A DNA stretch of 64,000 nt from Balneolaceae bacterium UBA3186 (GTDB taxonomy: Bacteria; Bacteroidota; Rhodothermia; Balneolales; Balneolaceae), in NCBI GenBank assembly GCA_002364085.1, contig DEXK01000012.1, positions 124,001 through 188,000 of the forward strand. The letters run 5' to 3'. Both the position numbers and the translations under genes were made by a program. Positions 61,876-64,000 of this stretch are shown in pieces. Numbering within the stretch: position 1 is the stretch's first letter; every line of letters begins with the position of its first letter. The notes beneath the pieces were generated by a model that had not been told where the DNA came from, made no database searches, and saw nothing but the letters and a program-made list of their open reading frames with translations.

Positions 61876-62868
61876 TTGAAGACCAGCCTACATCCTTTTT
61901 TATCCGATATTATTGATTATGCGGGCTTATATCCGCCTTCAGAGTTGCCGTTGGAGGAGGCTTTCATAAAATATCTGTCTCATATTGAACAGAAGGAAGC
62001 CTGGATGCTTTCAAAATTTGTTGTGGGAACCGGTCTTCTGTCTGAACTAATCACACTCATTGATGCGGAGCCTGAATCTCCTTCTCCCTTTAAAATAACG
62101 TTGGTTGGTGCTGCTTCTGATGATGTTGATGGTTTCAAAAAAGTGATCGACAACACTGTAGAAGCAACTGAAAATGCTCTTGCATCCACAGCAAAAAAAA
62201 TACGCGTATCAACTTTAGAAATTAAGATACCGTCGGCTTGTCTAAAGGAAGAAAACTCATCCTACCTTCAAGCTGCAATTGGCTACGCGGTTCAATCCAT
62301 GGCAAAGTCTAAATTATTACCCCACCAGATCTTTTTCGAAGTGCCGGGATTTGATTTCGATATAAAATATGCCAAAGAACTTGTTCAGGGCATTCATAGA
62401 CACAATGAATGGCTTGAGTCGAATGAAAAGGAAAATTACTCCTTTTCCGGATTTAAGATCCGTTGTGGTGGAGTGGAAGCTTTTCAATTTCCCCCAACTG
62501 ATTATCTGGCTGAAGCAATTTCTTTTTCGCGGCAAAATGATGTCCCTCTAAAATTCACAGCCGGTTTACATCATCCTGTTCGTCACTTTAATGATTCTGT
62601 ACAAACTAAGATGCATGGTTTTCTGAATGTTTTCGGAGCTTCCCTGTTAAGTTATTCCAAAAAACTTAGTGAAGCAGAGCTACTGGAAATTCTGAATGAC
62701 GAAAACGCTTCAAACTTCTCTTTTAGAAAATCTGAGTTTTCCTGGAAAACACATTCTATTTCATTAGAAGAGCTCCATATGTTTCGGTCGCTTTCTGTAA
62801 CCTCATTCGGCAGCTGCAGTTTCGATGAACCCGTTGAGGATCTGCAGGAATTAAACTTAATTTCATAA
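61876..62868 (+). CDS. conserved uncharacterised protein (GLHHPVRH family)
   Basis: 330 residues, TTG start: the frame opens only two codons earlier, so TTG is the first usable codon. Seen: DYAGLYPPSELPLEEAFIKY at the N-terminus, SKFVVGTG, the cysteine motif KIRCGGVEAFQFPP and LKFTAGLHHPVRHF, and a C-terminal LHMFRSLSVTSFGSCSFDEP. The order of strands and helices, with charged ends at strands, suggests a TIM-barrel-like enzyme. The HHPVRH block, repeated in relatives from other phyla as I recall, may be catalytic. Function unknown. Confidence 0.7.
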   Translation: MKTSLHPFLSDIIDYAGLYPPSELPLEEAFIKYLSHIEQKEAWMLSKFVVGTGLLSELITLIDAEPESPSPFKITLVGAASDDVDGFKKVIDNTVEATENALASTAKKIRVSTLEIKIPSACLKEENSSYLQAAIGYAVQSMAKSKLLPHQIFFEVPGFDFDIKYAKELVQGIHRHNEWLESNEKENYSFSGFKIRCGGVEAFQFPPTDYLAEAISFSRQNDVPLKFTAGLHHPVRHFNDSVQTKMHGFLNVFGASLLSYSKKLSEAELLEILNDENASNFSFRKSEFSWKTHSISLEELHMFRSLSVTSFGSCSFDEPVEDLQELNLIS

Positions 62869-62898
62869 AAAAAGCCGGATGCAGTTAAACACCCGGCT
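62867..62898 (-). terminator. intrinsic terminator of the SLH/T9SS protein gene
   Basis: On the minus strand AGCCGGGTG (62898-62890), loop of eight, CATCCGGCT (62881-62873) and a run of seven T (62873-62867). The stem has nine pairs with one G-U. It lies about 22 bases after the stop at 62921 and overlaps the stop of the plus-strand gene. Confidence 0.75.
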
Positions 62899-62920
62899 GT
62901 GAGTTTTGATCAAACGTAGA

Positions 62921-64000
62921 TTATTTGATCAGATTCATTTTTCTTGTGAATACTTTGTTCCCTGCCTGCAAGCGGTAAATATAGATACCACTCGCCACAT
63001 TCGAAGCATCCCAAGTTACCGTATAAGAACCTTCGCTTTGTGCTGAGTTCACCAATGTAGCTACTTTCTGTCCAAGCATATTGAACACATTTAAAGTAAC
63101 ATCTGAGTGTTCTGCAACTGAGTAAGAAATGGTAGTACTTGGGTTAAATGGATTCGGATAATTTTGACCTAATCCAAATTCTGTAACCTGTTCCGTAAGT
63201 ACTTCCTCACTTTGTGGCAATGCCTTAGCCTGGGTTTCATTGCTTTCGAATTGTGCAGTAGAACTTCTTGTAGCTGCAACCGCAAAATCTGCTCTGCTTA
63301 CGTTCTCACCGGGATTGAACTCGGCTGTAATTACAGGTTCCAGATCATAAGATCCTTGCTCAAGGCTGAACGTTACATTCAGTATGTTCAGATCAATCGC
63401 AATTTGCACATAAGGCTTGAACACGGTCGGGATCTCATCTGAGTCTTCAACAGCAATTCTCTCGCCATTATAGACAACGGTAACATCATCTGTACCTATT
63501 GCTTCAGCAGCCCACTGTAATCCTAAACTTTGAACTAAAGAATAAGCAAGTTCGGCTCTGCTTACATTACCTTTGGGATTAAAACTTGAAACCGAGCTCG
63601 TAAGCATAACACCATCGTCAAATTGAGTGGTGTCTTTTAGTGGCGCTCCCTGAGCTACTACTGATTGAGTTATAAGTGTTTCGAAAGCTCCGTCTACATC
63701 ACTGAATGTAGTTCCATCCAGAGGCAGTGATTGTCGGATCTCTTGTCCCATAACCAAATACTCTGCAAGTTCAATACGCTTCAGGTTTTTGTTTGGCTTG
63801 TAGTTTTTATCGTTAAAGCTGTCTGTTAATCTTTCAGAAATTGCAAGTTTGATCGCTGTTTCGGCGGGATGACCGCTTATATCATTTAAGCCGGTGTAGC
63901 CACTTGCTGTTTGCGTTTTTATAATACCGGAAACTGTTTCAGCTATACCGACACCATTTGTTGGGTTAGCTTCATCACCTCTGAGTCCTCGTATTTCCAC
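62921..64000 (-). CDS. SLH-repeat protein with T9SS-type C-terminal sorting domain (partial, 5' end beyond window)
   Basis: C-terminal 359 residues of a larger secreted protein; the first codon in the window is GTG in mid-frame and the frame runs off the edge. Three SLH-like repeats (AIKLAISERLTDSFNDKNY with NLKRIELAEYLVM; FNPKGNVSRAELAYSLV; FNPGENVSRADFAVAA). The last 85 residues are a sorting domain: LGQNYPNPFNPSTTISYSV, DVTLNVFNMLGQKVATLV and GIYIYRLQAGNKVFTRKMNL. This suggests export by type IX secretion with cell-surface attachment. In related organisms such tails end subtilisin-like proteases, but the catalytic part is outside. Confidence 0.85.
   Translation of the reverse strand: MEIRGLRGDEANPTNGVGIAETVSGIIKTQTASGYTGLNDISGHPAETAIKLAISERLTDSFNDKNYKPNKNLKRIELAEYLVMGQEIRQSLPLDGTTFSDVDGAFETLITQSVVAQGAPLKDTTQFDDGVMLTSSVSSFNPKGNVSRAELAYSLVQSLGLQWAAEAIGTDDVTVVYNGERIAVEDSDEIPTVFKPYVQIAIDLNILNVTFSLEQGSYDLEPVITAEFNPGENVSRADFAVAATRSSTAQFESNETQAKALPQSEEVLTEQVTEFGLGQNYPNPFNPSTTISYSVAEHSDVTLNVFNMLGQKVATLVNSAQSEGSYTVTWDASNVASGIYIYRLQAGNKVFTRKMNLIK

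Noticed and set aside
1..64000. CRISPR array, prophage, plasmid origin or integrase
   Set aside because: No regularly spaced repeats, no phage structural genes, no replication initiator or site-specific recombinase seen on either strand.

Overview
The window looks like chromosomal DNA from a low-GC, Bacteroidota-like marine bacterium, most probably of the Balneolaeota/Balneolia group. This rests on: a secreted protein with SLH repeats and a C-terminal YPNPFNPST-type sorting domain (type IX secretion style); a Bacteroidota-type serine palmitoyltransferase for sphingolipids; many lipoproteins and outer-membrane barrels; scarce Shine-Dalgarno sequences; and promoter boxes of the TAnnTTTG kind. 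There is no phage, plasmid backbone or CRISPR array. Most of it is core genome: smc, frr, hemW, panC/panD, a 2-oxo acid dehydrogenase E2, polX, a methylmalonyl-CoA epimerase and one tRNA-Pro(GGG).

Layout. 1-4768: serine palmitoyltransferase (cut by the left edge), an LVIVD-type lipoprotein and the TIGR03546/TIGR03545 membrane pair. 4776-6784: a small accessory patch with a RAYT-type Y1 transposase, a secreted small protein, a lipoprotein and a duplicated 3' scrap of the neighbouring flavoprotein gene. 6823-13989: a seven-gene minus-strand redox/electrophile block. It runs from MhqO-like dioxygenase and MhqD-like hydrolase through a KefB-type antiporter, a monothiol DsbA-like protein, a UBP zinc finger and a cNMP-binding histidine kinase to a response regulator fused to a TrxR-like flavoprotein. 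14088-18385: RluA, a cupin-membrane fusion, a Ste24-type protease and a Cys/Met PLP enzyme. 18388-21292: a CarboxypepD-like protein facing a three-gene cassette (NVEALA-like Cys-rich peptide, anchored Trx-like protein, TolB-like propeller lipoprotein).

21655-31337: E2, panC, panD, an SLC12-type transporter and a HlyD-MacB permease-TolC export operon without its own ATPase. 31416-40244: TPR lipoprotein, M14 carboxypeptidase, trypsin-like protease, PolX and two outer-membrane barrels. 40253-44855: AI-2E permease, DUF4153 membrane protein and a HisKA_2 kinase on the minus strand. 44981-50281: epimerase, tRNA-Pro, two processive-type GT2 glycosyltransferases, an Omp85-type barrel and an RMDN-like TPR protein. 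50443-59118: Wzi-like barrel, two small genes, frr, smc, DUF3667 protein and gamma-carbonic anhydrase. 59182-64000: hemW, an HU gene overlapping an HU-TM-LysM fusion gene, an uncharacterised conserved family and the SLH/T9SS protein (cut by the right edge).

The parts that best merit follow-up are the HU + HU-TM-LysM operon (a possible nucleoid-to-cell-wall tether), the minus-strand redox/electrophile block with a perfect 18-bp palindrome in its promoter, the NVEALA-like peptide cassette, and the traces of repeat mobility: the RAYT gene with a palindrome inside its own reading frame, a REP/MITE-like element after the E2 gene, and stop-codon-embedded inverted repeats between genes. No computation or database search was run; family names come from recognising motifs and architecture.
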